Translations under genes and position numbers: made by a program
The notes under the pieces: model-generated
Database searches by the model: none
Told to the model about the DNA's origin: nothing
Seen by the model: only the letters and a program-made list of their open reading frames with translations
Assembly (NCBI RefSeq): GCF_018320785.1
Contig: NC_054886.1
Location: 36,106,520-36,170,519, forward strand
Direction of reading: 5' to 3'
DNA length: 64,000 bases
Source of the DNA: Cheilinus undulatus
Lineage: Eukaryota > Chordata > Actinopteri > Labriformes > Labridae
Shown: piece after piece, positions 23,331 through 33,789 of the stretch
How positions within the stretch are numbered: the first letter of the stretch is position 1
How the letters are laid out: every line of letters starts with the position of its first letter

Positions 23331-23775
23331 CATTTTGCTGTTCCTCTAATGAAACTCTCAGAGATGCTGGGACAGTGAAGGCGTGGCCGTCTATCTCTGG
23401 GCTCACTCTTTAAATCAGGTGGACAACCTGGGGCCCGGGGCCCACACGCGGCCCTCCAGCTCACGTACTGAGGCCGTAAATAAACAGGAAGGAAACAGGA
23501 TAAGATCTGCCGTGATGAGGAGGAATTCTCCAACCATCTTAGATTTCTGGAACGTTTGTCTCTGACTCTTCCTGTAAAACGTCTTTAAATCAATCAGAAA
23601 CAAACGAGTTAAATATCAGGATATATAGCGTCACGCTAAAGGAGTCTGGCCGTAAACGGACACAGAATCAGGGATTATCGTCAGACAGGAAACGGCTCAG
23701 GGGCCGAGGAGGGGCCCTGGTCTCTGGACTCACCTGTGCTCAGGTGTTCCTCAGTCCGCTCGAGTGATCGGCGTC

Positions 23776-25393
23776 CTCAGAGGAAACATCACTGGTCTGC
23801 TGCTGGCGTCCCCGACTCTGGTTCCCTGACCGGCCTGGAAGCTCCAAAACCACGGGGGCGACCACGGAGACGGCGGCCGCGATGACAGGGACTTCCTGCT
23901 GCAGGGCCAAAGTCTCTCGTTCTACCACACTCTCTCTCTCTCTCTCTGAGTGTTTGCTTTAGGAGAAAACTTCATGCAAAACACACACTGGACTCAAAAG
24001 TCCACATTAATTATTGACATGTTTTTAATGGCTCTGTCGCCATGGATACCAGGAAGAGAGAGAGTCAGCTCGACCTTTAACCCCAGACAAACACAGATGC
24101 ATTCACACGCATTTTATTTTTAACCACACACCGTAAAGATTAAATATAACAGGCTGTGTGGACAAAAGTATTCGGCCGCCTGCCCATTCCACCGACAGGG
24201 ACTGTGATACCAGATCCATGTTCTTTAACATGGAGGCGGCCCCTCCTGCAGCCGCCGCAGGAAGAACATTTCCACTGACAGGTCTGGACTCCTCAGCCAT
24301 TTATGAACTTTAAATTTCACACAAGTTCCCTAAAACTTCTGTGAAAGTCTTAAACATTTACGCCTTAAAAGTGTCCCAACGTTTCTTGAACTAATCCCCA
24401 AACATTTCACTGAAATTTCATCATCAAGCCAAAATATTCCAAAAATATTTCCTCAACATTTTCCCACAAACCCCCCCCCCCAAAAAAAATTACACTATAT
24501 TCCCAAATATTAACACATGCCATTACCCAAAATTCAAGACAAATTCCCCCCCAAAAAAGTACATATATTTCCTAAAATTCCATGAAAATACCTAAAAAAC
24601 AAAACAAAAAAAAGAAATCCCTCACCAAAAATCCCAAATGAAGTTCCCTGAAATGTACCGATAAACTTCCATTAAAATACAAAAGATTTAAAAAAATTCA
24701 AATACAGCAAATTCCCCCCAAAATTACAAATGTATTTCCTAAATTTCCATGAAAATACAAAAGATTAAAAAACATTAAAGCAAATTCCCAAAAAATGTAC
24801 AAATATTTTTCCCCAAAATTTCATGAAAAATACCTAAAATCATCTTTTAAACTTGTTTTTTCACTCTTTGTTTGTATCTGGTTTTTTGGTGTCCTTAGGT
24901 GTTTTGAAAGGTGCCTATAAATAAAATGCTTTATTATTTAAAAAAACAAATAATCGCTTACCAAAATCCCCAATGAAATTCCCTGAAATGTACCAATAAA
25001 TTTCCATGAAAATACAAAAATTGAAACAAAAAATTCAAAGCAAATCCCCCAAAATTGCATTTCCTAAATGTATGTGAACGTGCCAGAAAATTTCAAAATA
25101 AAAGCCCCTAAAACATAAAAATAAAAACTCCAAAATTACCATGAGAATGGAAAAAAAATCTATTCAAAGTAAATTCTGCTGTTGTTCCTAAACTCTTCCA
25201 CTCTGATAATCTCACTGACAGCTGACTGTGGATGAAATTCACCAACCTTCTGACTGCTCACATATCCATCACAGAACCAGGCTGAGCTCTTCAGGACGTC
25301 CCGTTCAGGACCACAGATGTCTGAGGCTGCATGGACAGGAGAGGATTTCATACGACCAAAAACACGAGGCGGACCAGAATTCCTCTCTGTGCT
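23776..25393. other. Intergenic/intronic: decayed transposon filler
   Basis: 24140-24300 contains acaaaagtattcggccgcct and ttctttaacatggagg, resembling a common fish DNA-transposon relic. 24310-25140 is A/C-rich degenerate filler similar to 23020-23330 (shared ccaaaatattccaaaaat). 25200-25350 is unique. No exon is called with confidence. Confidence 0.45.
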
Positions 25394-25399
25394 TTTATT
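25394..25399 (-). promoter_or_regulatory. znhit1: Candidate poly(A) signal of znhit1
   Basis: TTTATT on the given strand (AATAAA on minus). I saw no other AATAAA between this and the znhit1 stop at 26620, so the 3' UTR would be about 1.2 kb and consist almost entirely of two minisatellites. Confidence 0.55.
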
Positions 25400-25468
25400 T
25401 CATCATCGGAATTTAACATTAACGTCTCTGAAAGCTAGTTAACCTGTCACAACAGTAGAAGAAGAGCC

Positions 25469-26030
25469 ACCAGGGTCCATGGAGCCAGGATCAGGAGTCT
25501 CTACAGCCACCAGGGTCCATGGAGCCAGGATCAGGAGTCTCTACAGCCACCAGGGTCCATGGAGCCAGGATCAGGAGTCTCTACAGCCACCAGGGTCCAT
25601 GGAGCCAGGATCAGGAGTCTCTACAGCCACCAGGGTCCATGGAGCCAGGATCAGGAGTCTCTACAGCCACCAGGGTCCATGGAGTCAGGATCAGGAGTCT
25701 CTACAGCCACCAGGGTCCATGGAGTCAGGATCAGGAGTCTCTACAGTCACCAGGGTCCATGGAGTCAGGATCAGGAGTCTCTACAGCCACCAGGGTCCAT
25801 GGAGTCAGGATCAGGAGTCTCTACAGCCACCAGGGTCCATGGAGTCAGGATCAGGAGTCTCTACAGCCACCAGGGTCCATGAAGTCAGGATCAGGAGTCT
25901 CTACAGCCACCAGGGTCCATGGAGTCAGGATCAGGAGTCTCTACAGTCACCAGGGTCCATGGAGTCAGGATCAGGAGTCTCTACAGCCACCAGGGTCCAT
26001 GGAGTCAGGATTAGGACGTCGATCAGGTGA
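25469..26030. repeat. 40-bp minisatellite in probable znhit1 3' UTR
   Basis: Fourteen nearly identical copies of a 40-bp unit containing caccagggtccatggag and aggatcaggagtctctaca. The low divergence between copies suggests a young or homogenised array. Open in all three + frames, an artefact. Confidence 0.95.
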
Positions 26031-26570
26031 GCTGTGACATCGCTAAGGTGAGCTGTGACATTGCTCAAGTGGGCTGTGACGTTGCCCTGGTGAGCTGTGA
26101 AGTTGCTGAGGTGGGCTTTGGCATCGCACAGTTGGGCTGTGACATTGCTCAAGTGGGCTGTGACGTTGTTGAGGTGGGCTGTGACTTTCTCCGGCAGGCT
26201 GTGACATCACTCAGGTGGGCTGTGACGTCGATCAGGTGGGCTGTGACGTCACTCAGGTGGGCTGTAACGCTGCTTAAGTGAGCTGTGACATCGCTGAGGT
26301 GAGCTGTGATGTCGCTGAGGTGGGCTGTGATGTCGCTCAAGTGGGCTGTGACTCTGTTGAGGTGGGCTGTGACGTCGTTCAAGTGGGCTGTGACGTCACT
26401 CAGGTGGGCTGTGGTGTTGCTCAGTTGGGCTGTGACGTCACTCAGGTGGGCTGTGACATCGCTGAGGTGAGCTGTGACGTCACTCAGGTGGGCTGTGACA
26501 TCGCTGAGGTGAGCTGTGACGTCACTCAGGTGGGGTGTGACGTCAAACAGTCTGATCAGTTAGACCTCTG
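26031..26570. repeat. 21-bp minisatellite with repeated CRE palindromes
   Basis: About 25 copies of a 21-bp unit (gtgggctgtgacgtcactca + g, variants tgacatcgctgag, tgacgtcgatcag). Six copies contain the full palindrome TGACGTCA. It directly adjoins the 40-bp array and lies in the probable znhit1 3' UTR. Confidence 0.92.
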
Positions 26571-26619
26571 ACATCACATGACAGCCTCCCATAATCATCA
26601 CCATGGCAACAAGGCAGCA

Positions 26620-29600
26620 TCAGAGTGTCCACTTCAAACACCTGCAGAGAAACAAAGACTTTTCAGAAAAGTTGGGACGGCTGCAAAAAAAAAAAAAAAA
26701 CATCCATAGAGGACGAACCCTACAGGGTTGATTATTGATCAGATCAGACGTTATTGATTGTCTATCCTACCTGGTCTCTCTGTGTGTGATTATTGATTAT
26801 TGATTACTGATCAGACTTTATTGATCGTCTATCCAACCTGGTCTCTCTGTGTGTGATTATTGATTATTGATTACTGATCAGACTTTATTGATTGTCTATC
26901 CTACCTGGTCTCTCTGTGTGTGATCATTGGTTATTGATCATCTATCTTACCTGGTCTCTCTGTATGTGATTATTGATTATTGATCAGACGTTATTGATCG
27001 TCTATCTTACCTGGTCTCTGTGTGTGATTATTGATTATTGATCAGACGTTATTGATCGTCTATCTTACCTGGTCTCTGTGTGCGATTATTGATTATTGAT
27101 CAGACGTTATTGATCTTCTATCTTACCTGGTCTCTCTGTGTGTGATTATTGATCAGACGTTATTGATCGTCTCTCTTACCTGGTCTCTGTGTCTGATTAT
27201 TGATTATTGATCAGACGTTATTGATCGTTTATCTTACCTGGTCTCTGTGTCTGATTATTGATTATTGATCAGACGTTATTGATCTTCTATCTTACCTGGT
27301 CTCTCTGTGTGTGATTATTGATTATTGATCAGACGTTATTGATCGTCTCTCCTACCTGGTCTCTCTGTGTGTGATTATTGATTACTGATCAGACGTTATT
27401 GATCGTCTCTCCTACCTGGTCTCTCTGTGTGTGATCAGACACTTGCTGCTGCAGTAGCGCCCCCCACAGGTGGTACAGGTGTAGTGGGAGGGAAACCCAC
27501 AGACGCAGCAGAAGTGACGGGGAGGAAGAGAGGAGGGCGGGGCCACTGCTGACAGGTAGTTAGGCTCCGCCTTGTCTGACAGGTTCTACCAATCAGAGAG
27601 CAGAGATGTCAGCTGCAGCCAGGGTAAAATCAAACATTTTATTTTTGAACAGAAACGATCTAGAGTGAGATAAAGTTAGATCAGTGACAATAAAAATAAT
27701 CCAGATTTTAAGGACTTTAATTTGGACGTTTAATGGAGGGTTTGGAACAGAATCCTGACCAGGGTCCGGTCCTTCAGAGGGTCTAACTGGTATTACAGTG
27801 ATCTGGATTTGGGGACCCCCATCAGACCCACCTCCTCCTCCAGCAGCGTGGTGAAGTTTTTCCTGAAACGTTGTTTGAAGTGATCACCCCTCGTCTTCCT
27901 CTTCTTCTTCTCTGCTCTCACACAAACACAGAGGAAGAACACAAACATAAACGTGGGTATTTATCAGTCCGGTCTGTTTCAGATCAGGAGAGGAAGTCAG
28001 TCAGACCTGGTTCCTCGGTCTCGCTGAAGGCCGGGAGGCGGGCCGTAGGACCGGGAGGAGGGAGGGAGGACAGAGGGTCGTCCTGAAAAACAAAATAATC
28101 ACTAATGCATGAAAACAGCCAAGGTTATCAATATTATTGATCATGTGATCATTTTAATGATCTGGAGACTCTCTCAGGTAAGAGCAGGAATGAGTCCAGG
28201 AGTGAAAATAATCTAAATTTGAGTCTTTTTGCCCAAACATTGTGACCGTTTAATACGTGATCACTTTAATTCTTGTGCATGATTAACCCTCAGGCATCGC
28301 TAGGGAACTGGGTAAATGTTTCCTCTTTCTCTGCTCACCTTTTTGGCTCATTAGTGCATATGGTCTCTTTTTTTGCAACACAGTTTCTTTAGAGGCAAAT
28401 TTCAATCACTCTAATAGGTCAGGGGAACACTGGGAAACAAATTTACTACCTTTTAAAACCATTAAGGACAAAAACGTCCACTTCCAAAAAACTGCTATAA
28501 AAACTTAACATATTCGTATTTTTTATGCTTTTTTTTTTTCATAAATCTCTAAAACAACTTCAGCGGTGCTCAAAACTACCAAACATTCAAACATTTAGAG
28601 GATTTTAACCCTTTAAATGCTAGTTTGATTACAAGGTGGTCATATTTTTTTCTAAAAAAAAAAAAAAAAAAAAAAACACTCAAAACATTAATTATTTTCC
28701 AGATAACTAATGTTGGGGGGGTGGGGGTGTTTCTTAAAATCCGTCCTGGGTATGTCAAACATTAGCCAAAATATTGACTTTGATGCATTTTTAGTTTTTG
28801 TGCAGCATCTGATTTTAAATTTACTACGCTTCCTAGTCATTAAGGACAAAAATGTCCCATTGACTCCCATTCAAACCACATTTTTAGATCTTTAAGTAAT
28901 CAAACTGGCATTTACAGGGTTAAAATCCTTAAACTGACTGAATGTTTGGTAGTTTTGAGCACAGCTGAAGTTGTTTAAGAGATTTATGCAAAAAAAAAAA
29001 AAAAGGCAGAAAAATTATGAATCTGTGAAGTTTTTATAGCAGTTTTTTGGAAGTGGACCTTTTTTCCTTAATGGCTTTAAAGGGTAGTAAATTAAAGTGA
29101 TGCCTGAGGGTTAAAAAACATTAAACTAGGGAGCGCAGATGGTCGAGTGGTTTAAGGCGCTACCCATGTACGCAGGCGACCCGGGTCCGGGTCCGGCCTG
29201 TGGCTCTTTGTCTCTCCCCACTCTCTTCCCTGTTTCCTGGTCTATCCGCTGTCCTTACTCTATCAAATAAAGGCATGACAAGGCCCAAAAATAAATCTTT
29301 ATAGAAAAAAAAAAACATGAACTGATCTCTGGGCTGTAAAACCTCACTGACTGACCCCAGGGAACGTTCTGGATCATGTGACTGCAGACACCTAATAAGG
29401 CACTGACAGCCTCGGACTAACCTGGAAGTTGTCTTTCTCCAGAGCCTCCAGCTGCCGTGTCAGCCTCCTCTGTCTGGTGGCTTCATCCAGAACCCGCCGC
29501 TGGCCGGCCTCCACCCGAGCTGGGACACAGAAACACAGATGTTTACCTCCGAGTACCGCTGAATCATGTCTGATTTATTCATTTACACAAAGTGTTTTAA

Positions 29601-31787
29601 AACTCTGCAGAAAGGTAAACGTACGGCATTAGAGGTGCAGCACAACTTTGGTTAAGAATTTATTTAAATTAAAGGTTTAATGTGTGAAAATCAAGAGAGT
29701 AACCTGAGGGGTTCCACAAGGTTCAATGCTGGATCCTCAGTTATTTATACTTCATATGACTGATACTGGTACAGTAACTCAGGGGTTCTCCACCTTTTCA
29801 GCCTGTGACCCCCAAAATAAAGGTGCCAGAAACCAGGACCCCACTGGACCTGAAGGTGGATGAAAAGCCCTGTCATGTGCGGACAAGGCCGCCCATAAGG
29901 GGGGATAAATGGGGGATCTGTCTGGGACCCAGACAGACTGGGGGGCCGTGGAGGCCAGCAAAATCATGGTCCATTGTAAAGTTAAGCTGTGAGATCCATA
30001 TTTTATATTTAACCTGAATGATAACACTCTTATCAAAGAAACAAATATGTTTTTTTATTATTCATTTGTGCCGTAGTACATGGCCATTTTAAAAATGTAA
30101 ATCCCTTGTCTTAAAAAACAGAATAAAAATGGGTTAAAATGGCAGAACAGGGTGTGGAAAAGGTGGTGGAAAGGGATTTTAAAGTAGCAGAAAAGTGTTA
30201 GAAATGGCAACAATTAGAGGTGGGGGGAAAAAGCAAATAATGGCAAAAATGGGTTAAAGTGGCAAAAACGGGCGTAGGACGTGGTTAAAGGGAATTACAA
30301 AGTGGCATAAATGGGTTAAAAGTGGCATAAATGGGTGGAAAATTTGATACAAAATGGGATTTAGAAGTGGGAAAATAGGTTTAAACTGGCAGAAATGGGC
30401 TAACTGAGTCAGAGAGATAGACAGAAATTTTCAGAAATGGGTTAAGCTGGCAAAAATTGGTGTAAAATGAGGTAAAAAGGGTTAATGTAGTGCATCAACA
30501 CAGGCAAATGGCAAAACAGGCAGAAACAAAGCAGTGGAAAGAGTTTAAAGTGTTCAAAAATGGGCTAAGAGTGGCAACAGTGAGTTAAAATTGGCAATAA
30601 TCGGTGGGAAAAAGTGACTGATATTAGTTAAAATGTGACAAAAGTGGGTAAAAGAGAGGCAAAATGGGTCCAAATTGTACAAAAATTCATAAAAAGTGTC
30701 AAATATTAGTAACAAAACATTATTTTAAAAATAGTATTTTTTTTAAGGCACCTGGAGACCCCTCTTAGCGTCTTGCGACCCCAAAGGAGGTCCCGACCCC
30801 AAGGTTGAGAACCAGAGCAGTAACTTAAACGTTATAACTTAAACTTATACAACATCTGTTTGCACATGACTCTGATTTATTTTGTTCTGAACATTAAGAA
30901 ATAGTTGTTAACAGCAGAAATAGAAGATATACAGTTAAATAAATAGTTTGTTTTTAATAAGCTGTTACTAAATAAAAGTAAAACTGTATTTATGTGTTTG
31001 GTGGTAAAAAAATAAAAAAATAAAAAAAGGCTGTCGCTGATTTTAAGAGTAGTTATAGATGATAAACTTTGGTAGAAGCCTCACATAGTAACAGTCAGGA
31101 AGATTAGAAAACGAAAGCATTAATAAAATGTGCATAAAAATAACAAAATCAGCTCTATAAATACCAATAATACTGTCAAAGCGGAAAAGAAAAATAAAAA
31201 CTAAAATAAAGGCCAATTAAAAAATATGAATGAAAATCGACGTTAACGTCAATAAAATGTTTTAAAGTTTAACATCACCACAAAGATATCATTGAGAGAA
31301 GCACAAAGAAAACAAAATAACTTATCCAGACAGTCTGAGGACTGTTTTCAGTTATCGCTTAGTTACTTTGCCTCGGTGTTACGCTGTAAACGGTGACCGT
31401 GCTACCCGGTGACTCTCGGCCGGTAACGTCTGTGGTTTTCACACTTACAGCAGCTAACGGAAACTTTACATGCCATAACACACATTTCTATATTTGTATA
31501 TTTAAGTCGTGATCATCCAAGTACACAGAAAACATGCATTTAACAACAACAGGCCACTAGTTAACACGGTCTCCCTTTTCACCGTCACACCGCTTAGCCA
31601 AAGCCTCCGTTAATGTTTGGATAGGAGGAAAAAAATCAAACAGAAAGGCAGCTAAGGCCGTTTTAAACCTCTCTAACCAGCATTTATATTATTATTTAGA
31701 GTTTTAGTGACCGTAGTCCTGTTTTAATTCATAATACATGTTTAAATTTCATAAAAACTCACCAGAGGTTTTCTTCTCCAGCACCAT
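26620..31787 (-). CDS. znhit1: ZNHIT1, zinc finger HIT-type protein (SRCAP/SWR1-type complex subunit)
   Basis: Six minus-strand coding exons, all in phase: 31763-31787 (MVLEKKTS), 29422-29519 (RRVLDEATRQRRLTRQLEAL), 28007-28082, 27832-27911 (KKKRKTRGDHFKQRFRKNF), 27416-27585 and 26620-26641 (CLKWTL, stop). The product is 156 aa; human ZNHIT1 is about 154 aa with the same layout. The C-terminal HIT zinc finger has ligand pairs C119-C122, C130-C133, C138-C142 and H146-C151; the last ligand, C151, comes from the tiny final exon. ZNHIT1 is a nuclear subunit of the SRCAP complex, which loads histone H2A.Z. The PLOD3 gene lies just upstream on the same strand, as in human 7q22. Odd feature: the intron before the last exon is mostly a minisatellite made of copies of the exon-5 end and splice donor. 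Introns 1 and 2 carry a hAT, a SINE and a TTAA-flanked foldback element. Confidence 0.96.
26735..27440. repeat. znhit1: ~58-60 bp minisatellite overlapping the znhit1 exon 5 donor
   Basis: Twelve copies of tacctggtctct (one with aacctgg) at about 59-bp spacing, each followed by gtgtgtgattattgatta and a gttattgatcgtc segment. The rightmost copy is the real exon 5 end and donor (CCAG|gtagga on minus, at 27415/27416). The others repeat about 20 nt of exon end plus GT donor inside the intron. Confidence 0.93.
28283..29114. mobile_element. piggyBac-like foldback MITE with TTAA ends
   Basis: Bounded by TTAA (28283-28286 and 29111-29114) with termini ccctcaggcatc and gatgcctgaggg in perfect inverted orientation. 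Inner arms are long inverted repeats of over 200 bp: for example ccacttccaaaaaactgcta at about 28478 is matched inverted near 29045, and ctcaaaactaccaaacattc near 28569 is matched inverted near 28960. The centre (about 28680-28870) is unpaired. No ORF. The TTAA target and ccc start suggest piggyBac-type mobilisation. Located in a znhit1 intron. Confidence 0.82.
29128..29315 (+). mobile_element. tRNA-derived SINE (fish AFC-like)
   Basis: A tRNA-like head with an A-box (ggtcgagtggtttaaggcgc) and a degenerate B-box (ggcgacccgggtccgg) is followed by a tRNA-unrelated body (ggcctgtggctctttgtctc, caataaaggc-like) and a poly(A) tail at 29305-29315. Approximate flanking duplication aacattaaact / aacatgaact. 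Inserted in a znhit1 intron on the opposite strand. Confidence 0.85.
29780..30817. mobile_element. Intact-ended hAT MITE, 1,038 bp
   Basis: Perfect 8-bp target duplication CAGTAACT (29772-29779 and 30818-30825). Termini caggggttctccacc and ggttgagaaccagag. It carries a single copy of the unit (cccccaaaataaaggtgcc) that is amplified about 60-fold in the 6950 copy. The interior is A-rich ggcaaaaatgggtta filler without coding capacity. Sits in znhit1 intron 1. Confidence 0.92.
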
Positions 31788-32553
31788 GCCGACTGCTATT
31801 GTCTCGTTTCCGCTCTACGGCAGCCGAAGGGGCTCACAACAAATAAGAACATGCGAGTATTTTTGCAACCACTACACTGCTCAACCTTATGTGCTGAAGA
31901 CGGTTAAAACGTTCTGAAACAACCATTAAACCGTATTTCTATTTATAATTATTAATATCTACATGTTAACAGGCAGGACAACCTTAACACTGCTAGTCTC
32001 TGCTACGGGAAACCAAAGAGGACAAGAGTGCTCCTGTTTGAATGCCTCTATCGCCACCTAGCGGGGAGAAATTTGAAAAAACAGTGATTGTTCTTCAGCG
32101 TCCGAGCTCAGAGTTTTTATGAATAAATAAATAAATATATAAATGAATAAATACAATTAAAGAGGACAGAGACAGATACAATAAAAAGGTTTGAAATATA
32201 AATTATCTTTTACAGTGAAGCAAAGGAAGTGAACCAAAATAGAAAGGGGTGGGACCCCTTGGGACCATTTTTTTCACAACTGATAATCTGTGATGTAAAA
32301 TTGATTTTAAAAATCTTCAAAAATTAAATGGCGGTCCTGAGGGTCAACTGCAAAAATAAAACATGTCTAAACAATATTTTTGTTGCATTTAATTATTATG
32401 AAAACTCACAAAATGATTTCGAGATCCATGAATTTTTTTTGTGTTTCTGGCACCGAGAATATTTTTGATGTAACACAAAAAGGTTTAGATTATTAAAATG
32501 TTTTTACATTCCTGAATGATGTTTAGTTTTTCTTTTTTTCACTTTAATGAAAT

Positions 32554-32614
<61 letters not shown>

Positions 32615-32618
32615 TATG

Positions 32619-32665
<47 letters not shown>

Positions 32666-33100
32666 CATTCCTTTAAAGGTGACGTGTGTCACAGATTAAA
32701 TCATTTATCTGTGTCATAAAACATTAATGTGACAGTTTCAAGAAATGTTTTTGTGATTTTTTTTTTTTGTTATTTTGTGTTTCAGGGAATATCTTAGTGT
32801 TTATGAATGTTCATGGATTTTATGTCAACATTTTTGCGCTTGATAAAATGTTTGTGATTTTTTATTAAATGTTTTTTGAAGTATTTTTATTAAATGTTTT
32901 CAAGTAATTTTTTTTTTTCATTTCATGAGATGTTGGCTTTCCTTGTCATATAATGTTTTAAAACTTTCTTGTGTTTCATATTTTTTATTTTATTTTTATT
33001 TTACCAACATGTTTTTGAATTTTCATGAATATTTCTTAGTAAGTTTTTGTTCTTAAATTGTCTTTAAGTCCCATGACATGACCTCATGAATCAAACTCCC
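31788..33100. other. znhit1 upstream region
   Basis: 31788-32060 is unique and contains the probable znhit1 promoter (GC-rich just upstream of the ATG, no TATA seen). 32555-32660 is an (AT)n microsatellite flanked by T-runs. The rest is AT-rich with no gene seen. Confidence 0.5.
32555..32660. repeat. (TA)n microsatellite
   Basis: About 45 TA dinucleotides with three short interruptions, followed by a T-run. Long enough to extrude a cruciform. Confidence 0.95.
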
Positions 33101-33789
33101 CACTGTGACAGTATTAAAGTCTTCTTTATTAAAATCTTTAACAAATAATTTAATGCAGTTTGTACAAAGCCAGAGACGGTCCAAAACCTCGTATCGACAG
33201 GCACGCATGGAGAGAAACTACAGGCATCGTCTGGTGGAAACCTCGTATCGTCACAGTTTCACATTTTTATTAAATAAGGAGATAAAAACTGAGCGCAGAG
33301 ACGACGGCTTCACCAGAATATACACAACTACATGACAGAAAAAAATAAAACACATGAACAAACACCAAACATGAAAATACAAAAAGGCCTTTAGTGTTTA
33401 CCCGCTAAAACGTCTCTGAAACGCCCCGTTTACACTCTTTACTATAAAAACATCTTAGAATAGAAAAAATACACATTTAAATCAAATTATTCTACACAGA
33501 TTTTTGGCTTTTCTTTGTTTGTTGTTCATCTTCTTTTCTGCTGATTTAATAATCAATGATCCAAACAAATCAAATCTTCCTCTGACATCAACGAATGATT
33601 TGATTGGCTGTAACAAAGACAGCGTTAGATTCCCATCATGCACAGCTACATGTGTAGTCACCATAAAAGCCACAGCGTCTCCAGAGGGGTGGGACAGGAA
33701 GCTACAATCTTTCCCTGATGGTGGCTGACCGGGTTTTCCTAAAGCTGCCAACTATAGTCGACTATCATTGGTCCAAAATGGAGGGAAAA

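Noticed and set aside
23734-23935. Longer exon of the serine-rich gene reading MVERETLALQQEV
   Set aside because: That frame ends in a stop just before the donor. Only the last 42 nt fit the phase of the next exon, so it was left as possible 5' UTR or a short exon.
24140-24300. Minus-strand frame MAEESRPVSGNVLPAAAAGG
   Set aside because: It overlaps a DNA-transposon relic common in fish (acaaaagtattcggcc), so it is not called as a gene.
25248-25351. Minus-strand frame MKSSPVHAASDICGPERDVL followed by a gttggt donor-like site
   Set aside because: Considered as a first exon of the serine-rich gene, but its phase does not fit the next candidate exon at 23734-23775, and no homology was recognised.
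25479-26571. Overlapping frames across the 40-bp and 21-bp arrays
   Set aside because: Tandem repeats with no splice sites or start context; more likely znhit1 3' UTR.
26595-26615. X-box-like ccatggcaac near the znhit1 stop
   Set aside because: Only one half-site matches and it lies in the 3' region of a non-ciliary gene.
29128-29210. tRNA gene
   Set aside because: A- and B-box-like sequences are present, but the body and poly(A) tail show it is a tRNA-derived SINE, and no cloverleaf with a sound anticodon arm was seen.
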